From the NCBI GenBank assembly GCA_023151145.1, contig JAKLJM010000124.1, positions 1 to 10,915 of the forward strand: a DNA stretch of 10,915 bases, written 5' to 3'. The stretch's first letter is position 1, and each line of letters begins with the position of its first letter. A program made the position numbers and the translations under genes. The notes under the pieces were generated by a model. It saw only the letters and a list, made by a program, of their open reading frames with translations, was not told where the DNA came from and ran no database searches. The stretch is from Bacteriovoracaceae bacterium (lineage in GTDB: Bacteria > Bdellovibrionota > Bacteriovoracia > Bacteriovoracales > Bacteriovoracaceae). Shown here piece after piece: positions 1 to 6,700 of the stretch.

Positions 1-214
1 TTATCGCTTGTTCATCTCTGACATCGCATTGTTTTAAAATTAGTTTTTCGCTAAGTGCTCCTAGTTTTAATTTAAACTCTTCAGCTTTAGCATGATTACC
101 TTGATAAGTCGCAATCACTGTGGCGCCAGTATTCAGAAAGCTGGTACTAATCCCTGACCCAATTCCACGTGTGCCACCTGTGACAATGACAATTTGGTCG
201 TTAAAATTAAACAT
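1..214 (-). CDS. Short-chain dehydrogenase/reductase, amino-terminal part (runs off left edge)
   Basis: Only the first 71 codons are visible. They encode a Rossmann-fold start typical of the classical SDR family, which performs NAD(P)-dependent oxidation or reduction of hydroxyl/keto groups on soluble substrates in the cytoplasm. The dinucleotide-binding motif TGGTRGIG lies at residues 12-19 (TGxxxGxG). A second strand, ATVIATY, lies at 31-37, and the adenine-contacting CDV lies at 63-65. The catalytic Ser-Tyr-Lys residues lie outside the window. The ATG overlaps the last 8 bases of the upstream FAD oxidoreductase gene. A good Shine-Dalgarno GGAG (minus strand, 221-224) sits 6 bases before it, so the start is well supported and translation is probably coupled. 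It resembles FabG/PhaB-type reductases at the amino end, but the substrate cannot be inferred. The operon context suggests it acts with the desaturase-like enzyme next door. Confidence 0.9.
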   Translation of the reverse strand, partial: MFNFNDQIVIVTGGTRGIGSGISTSFLNTGATVIATYQGNHAKAEEFKLKLGALSEKLILKQCDVRDEQAI

Positions 215-1724
215 GAGATTCTCCTTCAATACATTTCTTATCTGAAATTTTTATCAATTCTTCTTTTTCTAATTTAGTTAAATAATTATCTACTTCGTGG
301 GCCTGAATGACTCCGTAATTAGCAGCTCCGAGCCAACCAGACATAATGATTCCCACTGAACCAGCGTGAAAGGCACCATCAATTTCTTTATGCAAATTCA
401 TAGAAATAGGAAGGCCTTCAAACTTTGTTCCAAAACTTGTTCCCATCGGATGATGAGTATAGCGCTCGACAGTTAATGGAGTGGCGGCTTCAATATGATC
501 AATTTTATTTCTAATATCAGGAACAATTTTCTCTAGACCAATTAATGCACGTTCAATGACATAGGCTTTTTGTTTTTCGTAATCTTCAGGCGATAATTTC
601 TTCCAGTCTTCATAACGAGCATTCGATGAAGATACAATTGCATAATGATCTTTTAAATGAGGTCTGGTTTCTGGGTAATAAACTGAATATGTTTGCGAGC
701 CAACTTCAGGAGAAAGAATAAGATCAGTAGAAAAATCTTGATCAATAGAAGTAAAAATTAAATCCCCAATAAAAGGCAGGGACTCATCTTTTTTAAGTCC
801 CATATAAACTTGGCAAGAAGAAGTATTCAAGCGTACTTCTTTTGTTTTTTGCACAAAATCTGCACTGAAGTATTCCTCACCAATCATTTTTTGAACAGTA
901 GATTTAATATTGGCATTTGAAACAACGGCTTTAGAAAAAATCTTTTGTCCTTTTACTTCAACTCCAAAAACTCGCGGAGTCTCTTTTCCATTCACTTGGA
1001 CAGTCTCAACTAAAATTCGATCCACTTTAGACTGTAACTTTATATCGACACCATTTTTTAAGAGCTCTTCTTTCATCATATTGATCATAGTGTCAGTGCC
1101 ACCTTGAAAAATATAAACGCCCTTACTCATAAAGTTCGAAAAAACAATTCCATAGGAAATGGCCGGGTCTTCAAGATTAGAACCATTAGCATAAACAATT
1201 GGCTCTAATAAAAAACGCGTTATATCGTTTCTATTTGGGAAAAACTTTTGAAACAACTCTCCATTTGTCATACTTGAATTGTCATAAAAATTCATATTTT
1301 GAAGTTCTGTAAAAAAAGCATCTACAGTAGATTTTTCAACTCCAAATTTTTCGATTAAAACTTTAGTAAAGTCTTCTTTAGTAAAATCTGTTTCTACATT
1401 GAATTGCGGGTTGATATAACGAACAGATTTCAACTGATGAATTCTGTCGGCGATTTCTTTACTCCAATATTTGCGACATGTTTTAATCATCCCCACTGGA
1501 AAACCGTGAAGCGAAACATCAAAGAAATGTGCCTCATCATGAGCATTTTTACTCATACGTCTAAACCATGTGGCAAAGCCTCCAAGTTTATTATGAGCTT
1601 CTAACAACAAGACAGATCGCCCATCTTTTGCCATTTTATTAGCTAAAGTAAGACCACCTAGTCCACCACCTACAACGATAACATCGTAGGATTTCTCTAT
1701 AAGATCTTTTGTTTTATACAACAT
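207..1724 (-). CDS. Phytoene desaturase / retinol saturase-like FAD-dependent oxidoreductase
   Basis: This protein of about 505 residues belongs to the flavin amine-oxidase/CrtI-CrtISO superfamily, whose members desaturate, saturate or isomerise polyenes and related lipids. The FAD Rossmann motif VVGGGLGGL begins near residue 17, the ribose-binding Glu of LLLEA follows at about 42, and the conserved GG of KLGGF is at about 48. Near the carboxyl end, FHAGSVG followed by GAANYGVIQAHEV is the usual second FAD-contact region. Length matches the family (about 490-520). No signal peptide or clear membrane span was seen, so it is probably cytoplasmic or peripherally membrane-associated. ATG at 1724 is preferred. 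A TTG at 1745 in the same frame would add seven residues, but neither start has a strong Shine-Dalgarno. It follows the repeat-protein gene after 28 bases (7 if TTG is used) and overlaps the downstream SDR start by 8 bases. Whether the substrate is a carotenoid, retinoid or fatty chain is unknown; no phytoene synthase gene is visible here. Confidence 0.88.
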   Translation of the reverse strand: MLYKTKDLIEKSYDVIVVGGGLGGLTLANKMAKDGRSVLLLEAHNKLGGFATWFRRMSKNAHDEAHFFDVSLHGFPVGMIKTCRKYWSKEIADRIHQLKSVRYINPQFNVETDFTKEDFTKVLIEKFGVEKSTVDAFFTELQNMNFYDNSSMTNGELFQKFFPNRNDITRFLLEPIVYANGSNLEDPAISYGIVFSNFMSKGVYIFQGGTDTMINMMKEELLKNGVDIKLQSKVDRILVETVQVNGKETPRVFGVEVKGQKIFSKAVVSNANIKSTVQKMIGEEYFSADFVQKTKEVRLNTSSCQVYMGLKKDESLPFIGDLIFTSIDQDFSTDLILSPEVGSQTYSVYYPETRPHLKDHYAIVSSSNARYEDWKKLSPEDYEKQKAYVIERALIGLEKIVPDIRNKIDHIEAATPLTVERYTHHPMGTSFGTKFEGLPISMNLHKEIDGAFHAGSVGIIMSGWLGAANYGVIQAHEVDNYLTKLEKEELIKISDKKCIEGESHV

Positions 1725-1752
1725 ACCCAAATACTCGACTCTCAATTATTTT

Positions 1753-3048
1753 TTAATCTTCGTTTTCGTTGTTTGCTTTTTTTCTCAAAATTTGAAAAAT
1801 ACCGGCCCCAATTTCTCTATTCTCATCTTTGCTCACGAGTAGAGCATGGAAGACAACATCCCCATTTTGATTAACGTCTATATCTCCAGAAAGTCCGGGA
1901 TAAAACTTGTTCCATAATATTTTAGCTGCACCTAAATCAGTATCAACCACATCATCTTCACCAATAAGTCTTACGACCACATCGTTTGTGTAAAGATAGA
2001 TTCCACGTTTTCCGTCATGATCTTTTGCTCTAAAGTAAATATCTCCATTATCGATAATCTTTGGCATAAAATATTCAATTTCAGAAATTTGAGTATCACC
2101 TTCAAATGCAACTCTTTGAACATCTGTTTCATTTGCGCGATAGATCCCTTTTTTCCCATCGGCCAAAAAACCAATAAAAGCCATTTGTGACAAATTGTTA
2201 AGTGAAACAGTGTTAGACAAACCTTTAAATTGTGAAAGTTCATCGCCATCTAAATCGAGCGCTTTCACCACAGGTTTATTATCTTCCCCCACTAAGACGA
2301 TGGCATCGACTAAATCTTCACCCCAATCATAACGTTTCCCAAAACGCATTTTTATCGCCATCGCCCCTTTTTGATTGAAGATTGGACGAAATAAGTAACT
2401 AGCAGGTAACTTCGTATTGTTAGTTTGTACTGACTGTCCCTCTGAAAAAAGAGAAGTTAATTGATTGTTTAAAAATTTATAAACGGTACGATCATTTTTC
2501 TCATTAGTGCCACGAAAATAAATTGTCCCATTATCTAAAATTTGTGGATAAGTGTAATAAGCAATTTGAAAACGAGAAGGATCTATAAGTTGAGTTTCTT
2601 CTAATGTTTCTAAATTAAAAACAAAAACTCCATCAGTCACGCCTTCATCGTAAAGACTATAGACAATATCGCCCTTATTATTTAGATCAGGATCTGTGAC
2701 AAATCGTTCATCTGGAGCTGTAACAAAAATTTTACCAGCGGGATCAGTTTTTAATTTTCCCCAAACTCCTTGAGTCTGAGTTGATTCAATACTTAATACT
2801 TTAAAGGCAACATCTCCTCGATCGTTGATCACAGGCGTGGTGTTATTGATATAGCTCATTGGTGGTAAATTAAAACCATCATTAACATTCGCACGCGCTA
2901 GAAGCTCTGGGGCATCATAAAGAGTGCTGGTGATTGATGATACGGAAGTGTTGGAGCGAAAGGTGAAAAATGGGGATGCAAAACTCTGTTGAGTCACAAA
3001 CGTTAACGCAAGAGTGAGAGAACAAATAGTAGAGTTGAAAATATTCAT
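1753..3048 (-). CDS. Secreted protein with seven NxxGxxAF-like tandem repeats (possible beta-propeller)
   Basis: This 431-residue protein has a Sec-type signal peptide: a hydrophobic stretch over about residues 8-19, with probable cleavage after SFA at residue 24. Seven repeat cores follow: NDRGDVAF (75-82), NNKGDIVY (123-130), LDNGTIYF (171-178), NQKGAMAI (225-232), NNLSQMAF (284-291), IDNGDIYF (332-339) and NQNGDVVF (393-400). Spacing is 48-61 residues. This matches the NxxGxxAF repeat pattern known from 'choice-of-anchor' surface proteins. Seven beta-rich units would suit a seven-bladed propeller, which is inference. No lipobox or carboxy-terminal anchor was seen; the end is charged (KKANNENED). 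The ATG forms an ATGA overlap with the stop of the upstream FAD oxidoreductase gene. AGGA lies 8 bases before it, and an in-frame stop lies 6 bases upstream, so the start is firm. One oddity is that the signal peptide has no Lys or Arg before its hydrophobic core. Its role, perhaps binding or sensing at the envelope, is unknown. Confidence 0.85.
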   Translation of the reverse strand: MNIFNSTICSLTLALTFVTQQSFASPFFTFRSNTSVSSITSTLYDAPELLARANVNDGFNLPPMSYINNTTPVINDRGDVAFKVLSIESTQTQGVWGKLKTDPAGKIFVTAPDERFVTDPDLNNKGDIVYSLYDEGVTDGVFVFNLETLEETQLIDPSRFQIAYYTYPQILDNGTIYFRGTNEKNDRTVYKFLNNQLTSLFSEGQSVQTNNTKLPASYLFRPIFNQKGAMAIKMRFGKRYDWGEDLVDAIVLVGEDNKPVVKALDLDGDELSQFKGLSNTVSLNNLSQMAFIGFLADGKKGIYRANETDVQRVAFEGDTQISEIEYFMPKIIDNGDIYFRAKDHDGKRGIYLYTNDVVVRLIGEDDVVDTDLGAAKILWNKFYPGLSGDIDVNQNGDVVFHALLVSKDENREIGAGIFQILRKKANNENED

Positions 3049-4612
3049 GGTTCAAATCCTTTTTCTGTTTTTAAAATAGACATGACGATCTTTATTCCAT
3101 CGACCGCAGCTGAAGTAATTCCTCCAGCATGCCCTGCCCCCTCTCCACATGGATAGAGGCCCTTATGTGTTGTAGATTCTAGTGTTTCTTTATTTCTTAA
3201 AATTGTCAGTGGTGCGGAGGTGCGAGTTTCAGGAGCAATCAATAAAGCTTTTTCTGAAACAAACCCGGGCAACTGGTGATTAAATTTTTCAAGTGCACGG
3301 GCCAAATGATCCGAGATAAAATTGGGAAGAATTTCTCTTAAATCACTTCGCACTAATCCTGAAGGAGTACTGGTTTTAGGTAATGGTGCATTGGTGACTT
3401 TATGATCTAAAAATTCTTGTAATGTTTGAAAAGGTAATTCTTTTCCTGAAGCTTTTGCACGAGAAACTTCATAAGCTTTTTTCTCTATATTTGTTTGAAA
3501 CTCTAAGCCACTTAAAATTTCTGAGGGAGAAAAATCTTTTCCGGAATTAACCGAGACAACTAAGGCGGCATTAGACCAACGAGAGTTTCTGGCATAGTTA
3601 CTCATACCATTCACCACAATGCCTTCTCGATCAGTTCCCGATGAAAGAACATAGCCCCCCGGACACATACAAAAACTATAGGTCCCTTTCTTCGAACCTG
3701 GATCTTCCCAAGCCAATCGATAGCGAGCAGCACCCAACTCTTCCCTTCCTGCATATAAACCATATTGAATTTGGTCTATCAGTTCACGTGGATGCTCGAT
3801 TCGAACACCGACGGCAAAATCTTTATGGGCCATGCCCACATTATTTTTTGCCAAATGATGATAAACTTCTTTGGCCGAATGACCTGTGGCCAAAATGACG
3901 TGCTCTGAAAACAACTCTCGTCCATCGCTTAAGCGAACGCCAACAACTTTAGATTCACCGTCGCGCTTTTCATAAATCAGTTCTTCTACTCGGGTGTTAT
4001 AAAAAATTTCCGAACCTTTTGACGTCAAGTAATCTGAGATCTTATTAATCAGCAATCGAATTTTATTTGAACCAAGATGTGGATTTGAAAGATACGCAAT
4101 TTCTTCAGGGGCACCAAAATCGACCATGCGATCCATAACGTATTGCACATAGGGAGCACTCGAGTGATGAGCTTACCATCAGAAAATAATCCCGCGCCCC
4201 CTTCTCCATAACAAACATTATTTTCAGTATCAAATTCTCCGTATCTCCAAAACTTGGCAATATGAATCATTCTACGGTGAGCACGATCTCCTCTTTCAAT
4301 AATGATTGAAGGAACGCCATAATCCTGAAATCTTAACGCTGCAAATAAACCACCTGGACCAGCGCCGACGATGATAGGTTTGGTTTTTAATGGCCCCAAA
4401 TCTTTGAACACTTCGTTTTTTCGCTGGAAACGTTCACCTTCTTTAATGGTGTCGAGATGATAGGTGTAGCGCGGCTTTTTTCCGCGATTCGCCCCTCTAG
4501 CATCAAGTGCTTTAGAGAGAATGTGATAGTCCACTACCAATGGAAAATGAACTTCCAAGTATTGGTCTAAGTCGATATCGAAATCAATTGTAAATTGTAT
4601 TTTTTCTGCCAT
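3045..4612 (-). pseudogene. COG2509-type FAD-dependent oxidoreductase, frameshifted near 4160
   Basis: Two overlapping reading frames together make one FAD-dependent dehydrogenase of about 522 residues, the usual size for COG2509 proteins (uncharacterised, cytoplasmic). The first frame starts at 4612 and is meaningful to about 4160. It has an amino-terminal extension, the FAD motif VGAGPGGL at 82-89, IIIER at 103-107, and the family signature YGEGGAGLFSDGKLITR ending at 151. Beyond that it reads nonsense until a stop at 4049. The second frame is meaningful from about 4164 to its stop at 3045. It begins SAPYVQYVMDRMVDFGAPEEI and ends with CGEGAGHAGGITSAA, the family's carboxy-terminal FAD motif. 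A GTG at 4148 could start it but has no convincing Shine-Dalgarno. The net change equals one lost base. No good slippery heptamer was seen, so mutation or sequence error is likelier than programmed shifting. It is the first gene of the minus-strand operon, and its stop overlaps the next start as ATGA. Upstream of 4612 the Shine-Dalgarno is weak. Confidence 0.85.
4148..4164 (-). other. Frameshift junction in the COG2509 oxidoreductase gene
   Basis: Reading the minus strand, the upstream frame gives ACT CGA GTG CTC CCT (T-R-V-L-P), whereas the family-consistent continuation needs AGT GCT CCC TAT GTG CAA (S-A-P-Y-V-Q). Restoring one base near the CTCGAG hexamer (4159-4164), for example CGA AGT, joins the frames seamlessly as TR-SAPYVQYV. 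The exact lost base is inferred from conserved residues on both sides. Confidence 0.75.
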
Positions 4613-4728
4613 AGAAGTCTAAGTCTTGTTTCTTGTCCTAAAATTTATTTGCTTATAAACTATAGCCTCTGACATTCACAATGACGAGGAAATCGAGTCA
4701 AAAAAGCGTAAAAGTTGAGGATAATTTG
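4613..4728. promoter_or_regulatory. Divergent promoter region between the minus-strand operon and cinA
   Basis: This A+T-rich gap lies between two divergent genes and must serve both. On the minus strand, TCGTCA (4682-4687) and TATAGT (4659-4664), 17 bases apart, form a plausible sigma-70 promoter that would start transcription about 40 bases before the oxidoreductase ATG at 4612. On the plus strand, TTGTCC (4633-4638) and TATAAA (4654-4659) form a weaker candidate for cinA with a short 15-base spacer. The two candidates overlap, so mutual interference is possible. These are matches by eye, not measured promoters. Confidence 0.4.
4717..4720 (+). promoter_or_regulatory. Shine-Dalgarno that decides the cinA start
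   Basis: GAGG lies 8 bases before the ATG at 4729. The in-frame ATG at 4681, which would add 16 lysine- and serine-rich residues, has no Shine-Dalgarno, and CinA proteins normally begin just before the VxxGDEIL motif. The ATG at 4729 is therefore the likely start. Confidence 0.7.
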
Positions 4729-5997
4729 ATGAATAATTCACTAAAAGTTGCCATGGTTGTCATTGGAGACGAGATTCTAAATGGGCGAACCACCGATCTA
4801 AACGCAAATTGGTTGGCAAAATTTCTTTTTAAAGAAGGCATGCTACTGACTTCCACTCATTTTATTCGTGATCATGAAGTCGAAATAATGAATACTTTAA
4901 ATCGTGCACTCGACCAAGCAGATATTGTCATAACGTCAGGGGGCATTGGACCAACGCTTGATGATATGACTAAAAAGTGCTTAGCGAAAATGTTTGGAAA
5001 AACGATCAGTGAAAATCCTGCGATCATCCCTGTGATTGAAGAAAATTATCGTCGTTTTGGACGTACTTGGAATCCGGGGTTAAATTTTTATCACCATTTC
5101 CCAGAAGATTTTTTGGCCATCAATAACCCCAAAGGATTGGCGCCAGGATTAGGCTATTATTTAGCTGATAGAAAAAAACTTATTCTCTCAGGCCCTGGAG
5201 TTCCCCGCGAATTTCATGAGATGGTTAGTAATGAATTTTTTTCTTTGATTCAAAACTATTTTTCTGGTCGCTTTGTTAAAAATTATCAAACAATTGTGCG
5301 CACACACTCAGTTCCAGAAGAAAAAATCTTCGGTGAACTCGAACCAGAACTTTGGAGTAAATTAGAAAAGTTCGGAAAAGTATCCTCGCTTCCCCATACA
5401 ATTGGAATAGATATCATCATTTCGTATAATGGCTCTGAAGAAAATCATCAACTCACACAACAAAAAATTAAAGAAATTTTTGAACAATCAAAAATGCATG
5501 AATTCGTATGGCAATATGGAAATTTAAGTTTGTCAGAAATGATTCTTAAAAAAGCCACGGAGAAAAAAATCACATTTGGCTTTGCCGAATCTTGCACTGG
5601 TGGACTGACATCTTCTAAGTTTACTGATCTCTCTGGATCTAGTGTTTGTTTTATGGGGACCATTGTCAGCTATGATAATTCAATTAAAGAAAAATTTTTA
5701 GCGGTTAAAAGTGACACCTTAAAAACTTTCGGTGCCGTAAGTGAACAAACAGTAAAAGAGATGTGTGAAGGTGGGAAAAAAGCATTGAATGTAGATATCT
5801 GTGTAGCGATCACGGGAATTGCAGGCCCCACAGGAGGGAGTGTTGAAAAACCAGTTGGTACCGTCTATTTTGGAGTCCATTCAAAACATGGGACCCATAC
5901 AGAGACAACTGTTGCTCCTGGGGATCGTACACGCAAAAAAGATCGATTCTCGGATCGAGCACTTCTCTTATTATTAGAGGAAATTCAAAAATTTTAG
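4729..5997 (+). CDS. cinA: CinA: competence/damage-inducible protein with nicotinamide-nucleotide amidase domain
   Basis: This complete two-domain CinA has 422 residues, the normal length. The amino-terminal MoCF/MoaB-like domain shows VVIGDEILNGR (10-20), the diphosphate-binding SGGIGPTLDD (70-79) and SGPGVPREFHEM (154-165). The carboxy-terminal PncC-type domain shows FAESCTGG (285-292), GTIVSYDNSIKEKFL (310-324), GAVSEQTV (335-342) and AITGIAGPTGG (360-370), followed by GTVYFGV. Known members of the family deamidate nicotinamide mononucleotide to nicotinic acid mononucleotide in pyridine-nucleotide salvage, and some have ADP-ribose pyrophosphatase activity in the first domain. The Ser of AESCTGG is the expected catalytic nucleophile. 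A link to competence is historical naming and not evident here, since no recA or com gene is adjacent. It is transcribed divergently from the oxidoreductase operon. Its TAG stop overlaps the stop of the convergent small gene, and no terminator hairpin was seen between them. Confidence 0.95.
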   Translation: MNNSLKVAMVVIGDEILNGRTTDLNANWLAKFLFKEGMLLTSTHFIRDHEVEIMNTLNRALDQADIVITSGGIGPTLDDMTKKCLAKMFGKTISENPAIIPVIEENYRRFGRTWNPGLNFYHHFPEDFLAINNPKGLAPGLGYYLADRKKLILSGPGVPREFHEMVSNEFFSLIQNYFSGRFVKNYQTIVRTHSVPEEKIFGELEPELWSKLEKFGKVSSLPHTIGIDIIISYNGSEENHQLTQQKIKEIFEQSKMHEFVWQYGNLSLSEMILKKATEKKITFGFAESCTGGLTSSKFTDLSGSSVCFMGTIVSYDNSIKEKFLAVKSDTLKTFGAVSEQTVKEMCEGGKKALNVDICVAITGIAGPTGGSVEKPVGTVYFGVHSKHGTHTETTVAPGDRTRKKDRFSDRALLLLLEEIQKF

Positions 5998-6308
5998 TTT
6001 TTATTTACCAGATCTCTGAGTTGAAATTTAAAGTCATTTAATTCCTCGCCATCTAAACTGGCGAGGCTTCTTTTAGCATTGGCCGCTTCACTTGGTAGTA
6101 GTCTTCCACTTTTCTCTAAAAGTGTCAGCATATGGGCAATTTGTCGTTTCTCAATTCTAGATTCAACACTACTTAGTTCTTCCGGTGTGTTTTCTTTTTC
6201 ACCTAGACGGTTAAAATGATTTTCATTTTCATAGGATTCCGAAGCATGCAACTCAACAATTGCAGTACTAAGTGAAAACAAAACCAAAAGATAGAGAAAC
6301 ATTTTCAT
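5994..6308 (-). CDS. Small secreted protein of unknown function
   Basis: This 104-residue protein begins with a typical signal peptide: Lys at position 2, then the hydrophobic stretch MFLYLLVLFSLSTAIV. Cleavage is probably near LHA-S, around residues 21-23. The mature part, about 80 residues, is highly charged and predicted by eye to be mostly helical, with heptad-like leucines in the segment ESRIEKRQIAHMLTLLEKSG and the following SLASLDGEELNDFKFQLRDL. No cysteines and no known domain were recognised. ATG at 6308 is chosen because GGAG lies 8 bases upstream; two in-frame TTG codons just upstream sit too close to that site. It is probably periplasmic. A perfect palindrome lies about 30 bases before the start and may control it. 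Its stop (TAA, 5994-5996) interlocks with the cinA stop on the other strand. The function is unknown. Confidence 0.75.
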   Translation of the reverse strand: MKMFLYLLVLFSLSTAIVELHASESYENENHFNRLGEKENTPEELSSVESRIEKRQIAHMLTLLEKSGRLLPSEAANAKRSLASLDGEELNDFKFQLRDLVNKN

Positions 6309-6338
6309 CAACAATTCTCCAGAAAACTTTTATGAACA

Positions 6339-6362
6339 TTGTTTGTAGACCTCTACAAACAA
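6339..6362. promoter_or_regulatory. Perfect 11+2+11 palindrome, probable operator
   Basis: The arms TTGTTTGTAGA (6339-6349) and TCTACAAACAA (6352-6362) are exact reverse complements separated by CC. The centre is only two bases, too tight for a stable RNA hairpin loop, and no T-run follows on either strand, so a dimeric DNA-binding protein site is likelier than a terminator. It sits about 30 bases upstream of the small secreted gene on the minus strand, where it would overlap the promoter. A poor -10-like CATAAA (6328-6333 on the minus strand) lies just downstream. The regulator is unknown. Confidence 0.6.
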
Positions 6363-6627
6363 GTCATGAGTAAGTATCGACGAAGGCTGCTTTTTTCTTG
6401 AGTATTTTTGTCGGATTAAGGTTCGGCACTATGAAAATAAGGACTTAAAATAGCAACATCAATTCGATTTTTAAAGCGAGTTAGGCCGTTTCGCCAATAA
6501 ATTGAGTCAAAATACCCGAGTGAGAAAGTTTTATCATTGATGCCAAATAGCTAAAACTATAGTGATCAATCGATTTAATAAATATCGCAACATTCAATCT
6601 AACATAATGAAAGTGTGAGGAAATGAT

Positions 6628-6655
6628 TAAACTCTCAGCAAAAAAATTCCGATAA
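6628..6655 (+). promoter_or_regulatory. Possible sigma-28-like promoter (weak)
   Basis: TAAA (6628-6631) and CCGATAA (6649-6655) resemble the two halves of the flagellar sigma-28 consensus (TAAA-N15-GCCGATAA), but the spacing is one base longer and the leading G is replaced by T. It would start transcription shortly before the lipoprotein gene. This is only a suggestion by eye. Confidence 0.2.
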
Positions 6656-6700
6656 TTCAAAAGAGCTTTGTCGGATGTTTAGCTTAGGAAATAGAAAATC

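Larger units (their letters stand above)
6309..6700. other. Gene-free intergenic region between the small secreted gene and the lipoprotein gene
   Basis: These 392 bases lie between two divergently transcribed exported-protein genes and have no credible gene; the frames are short and lack good ribosome binding sites. The left part holds the palindrome at 6339-6362. The remainder is A+T-rich with weak promoter-like signals for the plus-strand lipoprotein gene. These are a TTGTCG/TATGAA pair (6408-6413, 6430-6435; spacer 16), a TTGTCG/TAGAAA pair (6668-6673, 6692-6697; spacer 18), and a sigma-28-like arrangement at 6628-6655. No terminator with a T-run, tRNA or riboswitch-like structure was recognised. 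Confidence 0.6.

Noticed and set aside
910..2249. Frames at 910-1107 and 1404-1604 (plus) and 1971-2249 (minus)
   Set aside because: They lie wholly within well-supported genes in other frames and show no protein family features.
3641..3898. Plus-strand frame opposite the COG2509 gene
   Set aside because: It is antisense to conserved enzyme sequence and has no supporting signals.
4140..4170. Programmed -1 frameshifting in the COG2509 gene
   Set aside because: The direction would fit, but CTC CCT is not a good slippery pair and no downstream stimulatory hairpin was recognised; a lost base is simpler.
4681..4728. Longer cinA start at ATG 4681
   Set aside because: It has no Shine-Dalgarno and would add a basic 16-residue extension not expected for CinA; the ATG at 4729 has a good GAGG.
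6339..6362. Rho-independent terminator or lux-box
   Set aside because: The two-base centre is too tight for a hairpin loop and no T-run follows. The resemblance to a lux-box is limited to the central TGTAG/CTACA and no LuxR-type gene is visible.
6623..6655. Ten-codon frame starting at ATG 6623 as a leader peptide
   Set aside because: GAGG lies only two bases before the ATG, too close to serve it, and nothing else supports translation.
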